In this document: positions 1 to 10,256 of the stretch, in pieces
How positions within the stretch are numbered: position 1 is the first letter of the stretch
Layout: each line of letters begins with the position of its first letter
Origin: Nereocystis luetkeana
Taxonomy: Eukaryota; Sar; Phaeophyceae; Laminariales; Laminariaceae
DNA length: 64,000 nt
NCBI GenBank assembly: GCA_031213475.1
Contig: JARUPZ010000026.1
Span: 2,124,501-2,188,500, forward strand
Direction: 5' to 3'
Notes under the pieces: model-generated
The model's input: only the letters and a program-made list of their open reading frames with translations
Database searches by the model: none
Told to the model about the DNA's origin: nothing
Translations under genes and position numbers: made by a program

Positions 1-1067
1 ATCCCACCCTGTTGTCCGTTTTCCCCCCTGTTGAACGTTTCCGAGGCCTAGAATCCGACGTGAGGTATCAGAAGCACACAAATTGCATGCTCCTCGGTAG
101 TACTCGTACCATGAATTACCTGCTTTTCCACTTTTTGACGTACTCGCACCTGGTACCTGGCAGTCGCCATCGTAGAGCTCCACCCTATATGCACAGCAGC
201 AGCGGTAGTAGGGCTTATTTCCGCTTTGGTTGTGGGTTATTATATCGACATCGGAGTCTTTGACCATCCCATCTGACCCGATAAATATCGGGCGATTTGT
301 CGACTGTCGGGTGTTAATATCTTATAGGAATCGATTATCGTTTTGGTGTCCAACAAAAATTGCCACGCTAGATCGATGTACTTGACTCATAGAAATCGCT
401 GTTGGGTATGCCGTTTTGAGAAACCTTGTGCTGGGGCCTATGGTACATACGATGTACAGCAGCAGCAATAAGAGTAGCTTCTCGCCATCGTTCGGTGTTC
501 AATGTGTCTCAACCGTGAAACGGATACCTATACAGCGTACGTATGGGTATTCTATGTGCGCTGAGAGCTGTGCTCTCCTGCTTTACACGACGGCTGCTTC
601 TGCACGGCGATGACACCGAACACACACGGCCGATGGTACAAGTTCACCAACTCACGGGTTTTACTCATCCTGCAGGGCTCACTGACGGCGATGTTTACGT
701 TCGTAGGTTAGCTCCTTTCCTTGAAATCTAGCCGGTGGTCGCGAAACAGGCTGGACAAAAAAGTGTCTCGATCGCAGAAAATAAACAAGTACCAAATAAT
801 AGGTGCACCGCAGTTCCAGTACGCAAGGAATTGGTACTACCGGAAACGAGCTGTGGCTTACCATATCGTACCACTTTCAACCAATAATACCAGGAACATA
901 TCCATGGTATGATATGTACACCGACACCAAAAAGGAAAGCACGGTAATTGCTAGAAGGGGTGTATGATGCTGATTTATATTTTACCGACCATCGACGTCA
1001 AGTCAATCTGACTCACGGTTTGCGGCCGCCCGCCCTCGCTGTAATTATTACCATAGTATGTCGACAT
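1..1067. other. Unassigned DNA, no gene seen
   Basis: No reading frame here looks coding on either strand, and no splice-bounded exon was found. The stretch contains CAG/CTG-rich spots and partial copies of the TACCTGGTA-type motif that recurs later in the window. Confidence 0.5.
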
Positions 1068-1882
1068 AAGGGCTCATCTTATAGAGGACTTTTATTTTTT
1101 CTATTTGATTTGATTTTTTTTTTCGAATTTAATTTGTGTCTGATTGGCCGAAGAATGAATTACCAAGCAGGCATTCTCAAGGCAACTTGAACTTTTCAAT
1201 TTGAGTGAAAAGTCTTTTTGGGCCTTTTTTGCGTGTTTTTTTTGTCTCAATTTGGAATTTGGGAGTTCATCAGTCTTGACGTAGCATGTTCATGGTGGGT
1301 CAACACCCTCGGTGGAGTCTGGGGCGATTCTTGGCCGCTTCGGTGACCACGATCGAGGCGATAAAACGCGAACCTCAACGAGAGGTGACCGTAGCAATAG
1401 CCGCGCCCACGCCCACACACCACAGCACATCGTACCCCGGCGGTGGCGCCTCGAAAATAATCATGGCGGCCGCATTTCCACTTTTTCGGCCTGGTCGATC
1501 GGCCAACAATCACGAAAACTGAGCAAACGAGCAAAAGAACGGAGGATACGCTCGATACCTCGATAGCTGCATCACCGCTGCTGTTCCGCACGTGGCACTT
1601 GAGGACTCCCTCCGCCCACCCAAGACACCCTGAGAGTGATAGCTTCCTATCCTGCGCCACCAAAAATGAAAAGGGACTGGCGGCGCCGCGCACGCGGAAA
1701 CGCAAACCTTCGCTCTCGTCTACGCTCGTCGCTGTTTGTCGGCTGGGCGTTGTGTGACGCGGTGCGTTCGTAAATACGCTGTTCCCCGATAGGACACAAA
1801 CACGTTTTTTTTCGAAATCAAATTAAAATTCATTGAAATCATGAATATATTTCTGAATAGCGTTCCTCGTTAAGGTGGATCC
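1068..1882 (+). mobile_element. Copy C of an ~830 bp non-autonomous DNA element
   Basis: This segment matches the elements at 8490-9323 (inverted) and 9324-10256 (same orientation) over most of its length. Shared marks are a near-terminal AAGGGCYCATCTTA start, the internal string CTGATTGGCCGAAGA, a long conserved middle and an end that reads as an inverted form of the start. A frame of about 150 codons is open on the minus strand at 1247-1705 and is partly conserved in the other copies. It has no ATG start and matches no transposase I know, so I treat it as incidental. This copy lacks the MITE found in copy B. The target duplication is unclear. Confidence 0.65.
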
Positions 1883-4330
1883 TGACAGAACAAACTACTC
1901 CTCGGAGAAAAACGAGCATCCAATATTTTCGTGTCGACTCCCCTTCAATTCTTCAACAGTGCTCGGTGGCATTCATCGTCAGCAGCAGCACGAGCAGCTG
2001 TAGCTGCAGTTGCCGCAGTATTGCACGTGTGTATTGTAGACGCGTACGAGAGTCGAACTAGATCGTGGATAGTCGCAGCAGCGTAATGGTGCTTACTAAG
2101 TAGTTCACCCACGAGAAGAGAGACATCTGACACACATCGTTGTCCCCTGATTTAAACATACCGCAGATAGAAACCATGCATGACCAACACAAAAATTTCG
2201 GATAGCATAGCGGCAAATACTCCAGCACAAAACTGTCGTTTATCCCAGGAATCGTGGCTTAATCGCGGTGGGCGAGTCCCAAACGTTGAGCGTAGTTGTG
2301 TCGAGCCGGCTCTCGCTTCTGTGGTGGTACGCTGTCTCAGCCTAGTTTTTTGCAGTAGCGCTCGTAATTCCACTGAACGAAATTTGATGATTTTCTCTCG
2401 TAAGAGTTTATTGTGTGCACATCTTTGATAATGCCGCGCAGATCTGTTGTCCGACCCTTGCGTGAAGCCTGCCAGACCAGATTGAATGAGTGTAAGCGTA
2501 CAATTACAGACCATCGACCAGGGCAGACAAATGCAGCTAGTGGCAGTGGGATGAGGATCGTAGCAAACGTAATACGAAGTATATTGTTATTCCTGAACCC
2601 GCAAGTTACTCCATGTGACGGGGCTTATATTATACTGCCTGAAAAAGCTCTACGATGAAGAAGCTCGCAGTTCGTGCTCGCTCGCCCCATCTCTACCTTT
2701 GAGGTAGCTGTGTTACGTTTCTTTGTTCCTTGGTGTTAAGTCTTCTCGGGCGTCGGACGGAAAACGTGTCGGAATCAAGCGACTTGATCACAGTGATGCG
2801 GTATCGACGACGCCAAGCAGCCCAAGGAGGCACGCTGACGGGGCAGGGAATAGGGGGCGTGCCTGGAGCGTGCCGCGGAAGGAGAAACGCCACACGCGTG
2901 CGCAGCGCAGACAGCACGATGTGACACGCACTGCTGCTCGCTCTTCCTGTGTCCCAAAATACACTTAAATATGCAGGCCTCGCCTAGATGGCGTTCGGAA
3001 ACCTACATGCCAAGTGCATTGGTCTCCCAGACTCGACCACAAGCTAAATAATGCCCGCGCTGTTGCTGTGTCTGCACGATATGTACGGGTCACAATGCTA
3101 CTCTTGACTGCTGTTACGGTGCAGTGAAGTAAGAGGCAGGTGTTGTGCAATAAGTCCGCGCGGTTGGCATTCGTAAATACTCTACATCCCAAGTGTACTA
3201 CCCTACGAAGCCTGACGACGAGGTGTGACAGAGGGCGCAATGACCCACAAGGGCAAAATGTCTTTTTTTTGTGGATCATCGCGATAGGCGCGTCCTGGTT
3301 TTCGCTGACGTGGGCTACCTTCGGGTAACCTACAGCTGTACCTGCAGGCTATCAATAGCTTCCCATCGAACGTACGTCATCCTCGGCTTAGGTATGGGGG
3401 CAGCTGTTTCGAGTTTGGGTCTAATATCGAGCTCGCACATTGATAGGTCGAAAGTGCGTTTTTTTTGGTAAAACGGATAGGGGTCATGCCCAATTTGTAT
3501 CACCTCTGTAAGAATACCTCAGCCCCGATAACCAACACGCCGACCCATGCTGGTGGTTGTCTTTTTGACACAAACATATGTATCGCCATTGTCGCTGAAC
3601 ACCGACAACAAGTGAGGTGATTTCAAGTTTTTGCATCGAACGTTTTGGAGTCGAGAAGTCGGTCCTCGTAGGAGGAAAGATTTCCCCGATTCTGTTGACG
3701 GTTAATGTTTTGAACTGGATGACTTTGCCCAGGTTAGCTTTATGCGCAAATGCCAAGATCGGCTCTCTACTTTCGAATCTCAGATGCGAAGTGCATTTTT
3801 GTTCTAGAATTCACTCTGGGGGTGGGTCTTGCTGACGAGCATGCTGAACTGCAAGTATCTTAGCAGGATTTCGGTCACTAAAACCAGTGCGCTGCCACGT
3901 CACTGACCTCTATGATATGCCCGTATGTACGACTAACAGGACTCATTCCCCTGACGATCTTTTCCGTGACTTCTTGCCATGCTGCCCTGAGTTATGCCGA
4001 GATGGCGATGCGGCTACACGACACTGCTTGTTTAGGGATCTCGATCGTGAGCGCACGAAATTACGTGGAAGATTCATGCATGCAATGGCACACGTGGGTT
4101 GTTTTCCCGATTTTCCTCCAGCCTTTCGTTCTTGCAGTGAAGTGCAGTGAAGTACTCGTGTGTGTTTATGTGACACGCCATTCTGCAGCAAAGTGATACG
4201 GGCGGAAGCTCAGGACAGCAACATGGCACAAGCTTGTCAATGCCGTGGATATGAGTATTCGGTCGGGACTTCAGGTACTCGAGTTTCGTCAATACGGCAC
4301 GTTTGGCGATGACCCTACGTCTGCTGTACA
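1883..4330. other. Intergenic DNA, no gene recognised
   Basis: Only short open frames without splice support or family resemblance are present. The last part, close to 4330-4417, is alignable with the upstream flanks of the other two EsV-1-7 loci and so belongs to the duplicated cassette. Confidence 0.45.
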
Positions 4331-4417
4331 CAGCTCATTCCTAATCGTCTTTCTTGCCGTCGCCACTTCCCTCCCTGAGCTGCCCCAGGTATTTTATCGC
4401 GACGTCCCTTGGCGGGA

Positions 4418-6199
4418 ATGGGGCTTTGCTTACATGAGTCCTGCACCAGGCTATCGACGATGAACTTCGATGGGATCAAGAAGGCAGCGTACTGTAAGCT
4501 ACACGCTCAGGACGGCATGGTGAACGTTGTCAATCCGCGTTGCGCGCACATTTCTTGCGCAAAAAGACCAAACTTCAATGTCGAGGGCAGCAAGAGGGGG
4601 GAGTACTGCAAGCAACACGCTGTGAACGGCATGGTGGACGTCGTTACCAGGCGTTGCACGCATGATTCCTGCACGAGAATACCGACCTTGAATGTCGAAG
4701 GCAGCAAGAAGGCAGCGTATTGCAAGCAACACGCGGAGGACGGCATGATCAACGTTGTCCAAAAGCGTTGCTCGCACGAGTCCTGCACGAGGATACCAAC
4801 GTTTAACTTCAAGGGCAGCAAGGGGCCGGAAAAATGCAAGCAGCATACCGAGGAAGGCATGATCGACGTCCGAACCTCCAGGCGTTGTGCACATGACTCC
4901 TGCTCGAGGAAACCGAGTTTCAACGCCGAGGGTACCAAGACGGCAGTGTACTGCAAGCAACATGCCGAGTATGGCATGGTGAACGTCCGCAGCAGGCGTT
5001 GTTGGTATGAATCCTGTACGAAGCGACCGAACTTCAATGCCGAGGGCAAGCAAGCGAAGTACTGCAAGCAGCATGCTGGGGACGGCATGGTGAATGTCGT
5101 CAACAAGCGTTGCTCGTATGATTCCTGCAAAATTGGGCCGAGCTTTAACGTCGAAGGCGGCAAAAGAGCGGAGTTCTGCAAGCTACACGCACGGGACGGC
5201 ATGGTAAATGTCGTCAGCAGGCGCTGTTTACAGGACGCCTGCACGAAGCAACCGAGCTTTAACTTTGAGGGCAGCAGGACAGCAGTGTACTGCAAGCCAC
5301 ATGCCCACGACGGTATGGTGGACATTCTTACTAAGCGTTGCTCGCAGAAGGGCTGTTCTAAGGTTCCTACCTACAACGTCGAGGGCGAGGCAGCGATGTA
5401 CTGCAAATCACATGCTGGGGACGGCATGGTGGACGTCGTCAGCAAGCGTTGCTCGCACGACGCCTGCACGAAGGCTCCGAGCTTCAATGTCGAGGGGTGC
5501 AAGACTGCGTCATACTGCAAGCAACACGCGCATGACGGAATGGTCGCTGTCCTCGGCCAACGTTGCTCGCATGACCCTTGCGCGAAGAGACCGAACTTCA
5601 ACTTTGAGGGCAGCCGGACGCCGACATTCTGCAAGCAACACGCCCAGGACGGCATGGTGGATGTCGTCAGCAAGCGTTGCTCACACGACGCCTGCTTGAG
5701 GATTCCGGCCTTTAATATTGAAGGCTGCAATACGCCGATGTGCTGCAAGCAACACGCTGAGAAAGACATGGTAAACGTCCTCAAAACACGGCGTTTAAAT
5801 GGACGTGTCTCAAACAGACCTAGCTCCTTAGTCGACAGCCGGCCGACGGGAGATGTCCTCGGCAAGCGTTGCTCACATAAGTCTTGTATCAGGCGGTCGT
5901 CCTGGGGTTTGCTGAGTGAAGGTGTTGCTAGTGCTTGCGGCTACCATAAGGGCGACATCTCGGGCAGTCCGGCGATCAATTTCAGGGCACGGTGCAAGCT
6001 GGCGGGTTGCGGGAAACTATCGAACTGGGGGCTATGCGGGGAGCAGCCTACCCACTGCCCTGATCACGGTCCACTTGAGGGCGGTCTCGTTTGTATAGTC
6101 GGTGTAAGAGAGGTTCGCAGAAAAAAAACAAATTATGGTCTAGCCTACCATGCCTCAAGTAACCCCTCGCTCGACGTAAAAACGGAGTGTTCGTTTTGA
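4418..6199 (+). CDS. EsV-1-7 repeat protein, intact, 593 residues
   Basis: Intronless gene for a protein made almost wholly of EsV-1-7 units. I count 12 canonical units of 37-39 residues with C-x4-C-x16-C-x2-H spacing, each followed by a DGMVxV linker; the four ligands probably bind zinc. A linker of about 25 residues follows, then two divergent units (ends YH and CPDH) and a terminal ECSF. The domain is known from the phaeovirus gene EsV-1-7 and from brown-algal IMM, a regulator of development; the molecular function is unknown. I chose the ATG at 4418 because all three copies in the window have a Met just before the first unit, and an in-frame TGA at 4376 closes the frame upstream. An upstream TTG at 4409 is unlikely to be used. 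No membrane segment or signal peptide is visible. Confidence 0.9.
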   Translation: MGLCLHESCTRLSTMNFDGIKKAAYCKLHAQDGMVNVVNPRCAHISCAKRPNFNVEGSKRGEYCKQHAVNGMVDVVTRRCTHDSCTRIPTLNVEGSKKAAYCKQHAEDGMINVVQKRCSHESCTRIPTFNFKGSKGPEKCKQHTEEGMIDVRTSRRCAHDSCSRKPSFNAEGTKTAVYCKQHAEYGMVNVRSRRCWYESCTKRPNFNAEGKQAKYCKQHAGDGMVNVVNKRCSYDSCKIGPSFNVEGGKRAEFCKLHARDGMVNVVSRRCLQDACTKQPSFNFEGSRTAVYCKPHAHDGMVDILTKRCSQKGCSKVPTYNVEGEAAMYCKSHAGDGMVDVVSKRCSHDACTKAPSFNVEGCKTASYCKQHAHDGMVAVLGQRCSHDPCAKRPNFNFEGSRTPTFCKQHAQDGMVDVVSKRCSHDACLRIPAFNIEGCNTPMCCKQHAEKDMVNVLKTRRLNGRVSNRPSSLVDSRPTGDVLGKRCSHKSCIRRSSWGLLSEGVASACGYHKGDISGSPAINFRARCKLAGCGKLSNWGLCGEQPTHCPDHGPLEGGLVCIVGVREVRRKKTNYGLAYHASSNPSLDVKTECSF

Positions 6200-7300
6200 A
6201 TGCTTTCGAAGGGTAGGCAGGATGCTACTGTAGTGTAGTCACCGTTCGGATATCCTGGTGGCGGAGGTAATTGCAGGCTTCAAAATGGACTGCCTCAGCA
6301 GTAGCTGTTTTCTATTTTTCCTTGTCGTGCGAGGTATCGGGCGTTTGGCTAGAAGGGACGTCTATTCCACTGGTTGGAACGTCACTACCCATTTTGTATA
6401 TTGCAGCGTTAGCGACATGCGTTGCCATGCTTGTCCCCAGGTGTCTATATTCAAGGTTGGACAGAGGCATGGCTTGTTCTAGGGTGTTCCGGACTTTAGC
6501 TTGGGGAAGCGGCCCAGCTCAGATGCATCTGGTCACTCGAAAGCCAAACATAGACACGCTTTGGATACGAGTACGTATATACCAGACAGCAGAAGGATCG
6601 AGGACATATCATCGAACACAGGGGAATGTTTTTAGCCACCGGGTTTGGCCCAGGCAACCACGCACCTGATTACGTGCGTGCACGGCGATCGGAATGGTGG
6701 CGCCCATGGATAGCCAATGGGTCGCCCATGAGCAGCCATGAGATTTGTAGTGGAGCCCATGGGTCGACCATGAGCAGCTCATGGATAGCCGACAGGTTTA
6801 GAGGGGTGGCCCATGGAATATCCATGGCTACACGACGATAAATCTATGGGTGCACAATGGGAGCCCCATGGGAGTCCCGTGGGTACCCCACAGGACCCCC
6901 TTGAAACTCCTTGAAAGGCGCAAAAACTTACCGATTGAAATTGCCAGTATTGTGCAGTGTCTGAGGGCTCGGGGAGCGTCGTATGCCCAAGAACCGAAGG
7001 GGTAAAAATTGTTGTTTTCATCTTCAAAAATACGCATGTTAGTCCGGAGGGGCAGCTGATCCGAAGATCTCTCTCGACTCCGATCGTCTTATCTCGCGGT
7101 TTCTTCCCTGGGCAGTGCACCGGCCCCGTGTGCCCCGGCTGGTGTCGTGGATACGCCTGCTCCTCCCGCATGCGTCCCGTCTGCGGGTTTGACACTATAA
7201 TCTCGGTTTTATCCCCCCATGTCCGCGTTGGGGCGTTTTGTGACTCCTGTTCACCCCAGGTAGTGCGATTTCGCGTGGTTCGTCCAGGCAGATGAGTTCC
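6200..7300 (+). repeat. 3' flank of EsV-1-7 cassette, copy I
   Basis: About 1 kb after the stop codon aligns with the 3' flanks of the other two EsV-1-7 loci, at 18350-18912 (inverted) and 37020-38330. Shared landmarks include GGTGGCGRAGGYAATTGCA, the stretch around GGTGTCYAKAT at 6440, and a CCATGG-rich stretch at 6700-6900. Part of it is presumably 3' UTR. The second part (6950-7290) also matches 37990-38330, for example in GGCTGGTGTCG and CTCCTCCCGC. No coding sequence is supported. Confidence 0.75.
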
Positions 7301-8097
7301 GAGCTCAGCTATCCCGCGTGTGTCGGCCACTCTGCTGGCGCACCGTGGGCGGGAGCGTTGTTGCGGCCGTCAGCTCTACAACAGGAATCACAATTCTGGT
7401 AAAAGCATGCCACCCAAGGGTGTCTTTGCTATGACGTACCTGGCATTACGCATGGTAGGTAAGTTTGGTCGACGAGCAGGGGCTTGGACCAACAAGGAGT
7501 GTCTAGAACAGAGACCACTACCGCAACTTTCATTCTACAGTGGATGACGAGGCAGGGTATATAGCGCATTATTTTCCGGGTAGCTGAATGGGTGTCCTGT
7601 GCGTTCCAAGGTCAACATCCGCCATTTGTTATGTCAGAGGATGGATGGACGATACGGTAGTTCGGCGATTTCGTGCTTCTGGGGTTTCGATACAAACATA
7701 TGCATTTTTCCACAAGGGGTTCTACACCAGCAACAGCAAAGACCAATACATCGCGATGATGGTGTTGTGATTGGACACGAACGGTAAATTACGTCGCACG
7801 CTCAGGTCGCTGCACTGCAGCTGACTGCAGCTAGCGCAGCAGCAATCCAGCAACGCTCTCCCATCCAAGACAGGGAGATCGACAGGCAGTCTCCCGTATA
7901 GCCTCGCGGCCGGCGATGGAGTTGGTTTAGCAGTCTGGGAGAAGGGATCTTTAGGGATGTTTTTGACTTAAAAAGGCGTAACGTGGTCTGCACTTCGGAA
8001 TCGTCGTCTGCAACTGAGAAATTTCCTGGTTCGATGCAAACGCGGCGCAGCTGCGTTTATGACGAGTTTTGGCCCGTTTCATCCGCGGTTTGGGGTA

Positions 8098-8126
8098 AGG
8101 GTTAGGGTTAGGGTTTGGGTTGGAGC
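8098..8126 (+). repeat. Short interstitial telomere-like repeat
   Basis: Two to three adjacent TTAGGG-like units occur in a G-rich stretch. It is too short to be a telomere and may mark an old repair or insertion event. Confidence 0.4.
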
Positions 8127-8222
8127 CAGGGGTCGGGTTGGGTCTTCTCGCGTACCTTGATCCCAACAGGAACCAAAACACCTGAACAGCCTACCAAACT
8201 AAAGACCCCTTCTCCCAGATTG

Positions 8223-8319
8223 TTAACCCTTTTAGAGCCGCAGTCCCGTTTTGGGGACAATCCACTCAAATTTCAAGTAGTTTGTCCCCAAACCGGAACT
8301 GCGGTTCTAAAGGGGTTAA
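8223..8319. mobile_element. 97 bp MITE, piggyBac-like ends
   Basis: Near-perfect 38 bp inverted arms flank a 21 bp loop. The outer ends read TTAA-CCCTTTTAGA and TCTAAAGGGG-TTAA. A TTAA target followed by CCCT is the signature of the piggyBac superfamily, so this is probably a piggyBac-type MITE. A diverged relative lies at 55597-55694. No coding capacity. Confidence 0.7.
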
Positions 8320-8489
8320 AGGCCCTCTTGAAACTTGGGGTCACGTTGCTCGTCGGTAGCGCGGGACTCCGAGACGCGCGAACGGGAGAACACCCGTCGG
8401 AGCCCGGCGAGCGCGTCCCTCGAGGAAAGCGGTCGAAAAAGCAAGCACGAAGCCAGGAAAGCGAAGGCGTCTGGAGTAAGTACCAGCCT

Positions 8490-9323
8490 AAGGGCCCATC
8501 TTAACGGGGAACGCTATATGGAAGTAAAATATCAATTTCAATGAATTTTAGTTCGACTTCCAAAATAAAAACGTGTTTGCGTCCTATCGGGGAACAGCGT
8601 ACTAGTTGTCAATCGAAAACGAAATTGGAAAAAAACGCACCGCGTCACACAACGCCCAGCCGACTAAGAACGGCACGCGAACACAAGAACGAAGGTTTGC
8701 GCTGCCGCGTGCGCGCCGCCGCCAGCCTCTTTTTCTTTTTGGTCGCCCAGGATAGGAAGCTATCTCTCTCAGGGTGTCTTGGGTGGGCGGAGGGAGTCCT
8801 CAAGTGCCACGTGCGGAACAGCAGCGGTGATGCAGCGACGTATCGAGGTCTCGAGCGTATCCTCCGTATTTTTGCTCGTTTGCTGGGTTTTCGTGATTGT
8901 TGGCCGATCGACCAGGCCGAAAAAGTGGAAATGCGGCCGCCATGATCACTTTGAGGCGCCACCGCCGGGGTACGATGTGCTATGGTGTGTGGGCGTGGGC
9001 ACGGCTATTGCTCCGGTCACCTCTCGTTGAGGTTCGCGTTTTATCGCCTCGATCGTGGTCACCGAAGCGGCCCAGAATCACCCCAGACTCCGCCGAGGGT
9101 GTTGACCCACCATAAACCTGCTACGTCAAGACCGAGGAACTCCCAATATTCCAAATTGAAATGGAAAAAAATACACGAAAAAAATCCCAAAAGACTTCTC
9201 ACTCAAATCCAAATTTCTAATTTGCCTGCTTGGGCGTTCACTCTTCGGCCAATCAGATGCAAATTAATTTAGAAAAAAATCAAATGAATCAAATTGAAAA
9301 AAAAAATCCCCGTTAAGAACGAT
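8490..9323 (-). mobile_element. Copy A of the ~830 bp DNA element
   Basis: Inverted relative to copies B and C. It starts AAGGGCCCATCTTAACGGGG. At its far end (CCCCGTTAAGA) it abuts copy B, so A and B form one long foldback. The site at 8600-8612 (GCGTACTAGTTG) is intact here and is the empty-site counterpart of the MITE insertion in copy B. The conserved internal frame is shifted and probably not functional. Confidence 0.7.
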
Positions 9324-10256
9324 AAGGGCCCATTTTAACGGGGACTTTTGTGTTTTCCATTTTGTTTTTTTTTCTAAATTCATTTGCATCTGATTGGCCG
9401 AAGAGTGAACGACCAAGCAGGCAAACTGGAAAATTTGAATTTGAGTGAAAAGGCTTTTGGGACTTTTTTCGTGTGATTTTTTTCCATTTCAATTTGGGAT
9501 TTGGGAGTTCCTCGGTCTTGACGTATCGTGTTCATGGTGGGTCAACACCCTCGGTGGAGTCTCGACGATTCTTGGCCGCTTCGGTGACCACGATCGAGGA
9601 TAAAACGCGAACCTGAACGGGAGGTGACCGGAGCAATAGCCGCGCCCACGCCCACACACCATAGCACATCGTACCCCGGCGGTGGCGCCTCGAAAATAAT
9701 CATGGCGGCCGCAATCCCAATTTTTCGGCCTGCTCGATCGGCCAACAATCACGAAAACTGAGCAATCGAGCAAAAATATGGAGGATACGCTCGAGACCTC
9801 GATAGCTGCATCACCGCTGCTGTTCCGCGCGTGGCGCTTGAGGGCTTCCTCCGCCCACCCAAGACACCCTGAGAGTGATAGCTTCCTATCCTGCGTGACC
9901 AAAAAGAAAAAGAGGCTGGCGGCAGCGCGCACGTGGCAGCGCAGACCTTCGCTCTCGTCTACGCGCGTCGTTCTTAGTCGGCTGGGCGTTGTGTGACGCG
10001 GTGCGGTTTTTCCAGTTTCGTTTTTGATTGACAACTATTATGGGGGACCATAGTTAATAGGACCAAATATTGTTAGTAGAAATTGTTAAATATGTAGGTT
10101 TTTATGTATACCATAGGTCCTGTTAACTATGGTCCCCCGTAATAGTACGCTGTTCCCCGATAGGACGCAAACACGTTTTCTTTTGGAAATCAAACTCAAA
10201 TTCATTGAAATTGAAATTTTACTTCCACATAGCGTTCCCCGTTTAGATGGGCCCTT
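9324..10256 (+). mobile_element. Copy B of the ~830 bp DNA element, with MITE inside
   Basis: It starts AAGGGCCCATTTTAACGGGG and ends CCCCGTTTAGATGGGCCCTT, so the terminal inverted repeats are clear. A 105 bp MITE (10038-10142) is inserted in it. The internal minus-strand frame (9489-10034) parallels that of copy C but begins with TTG. Together with copy A it would fold into a hairpin of about 1.7 kb. Confidence 0.7.
10038..10142 (+). mobile_element. 105 bp MITE family 1, copy 1 (TA target)
   Basis: Inverted ends begin TTATGGGGGACCATAG and finish with the complement ending CCCCCGTAA. The element sits between TA dinucleotides (10036-10037 and 10143-10144). The homologous site in copy A of the host element has a single TA, which demonstrates a TA target-site duplication. 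That is typical of Tc1/mariner-type MITEs. Confidence 0.88.

Noticed and set aside
1247-1705. 152-codon minus-strand frame conserved in three element copies
   Set aside because: It starts with TTG in copies C and B, is frameshifted in copy A, and resembles no transposase; DNA-level similarity of the element explains the conservation.
4499-5865. Long minus-strand open frames (up to 272 codons) across the first EsV-1-7 gene
   Set aside because: They mirror the repeat periodicity of the plus-strand gene, and the same antisense frames appear over all three arrays. The plus strand explains the Cys/His conservation.
8098-8126. Chromosome end
   Set aside because: Only two to three telomere-like units, with ordinary sequence on both sides.
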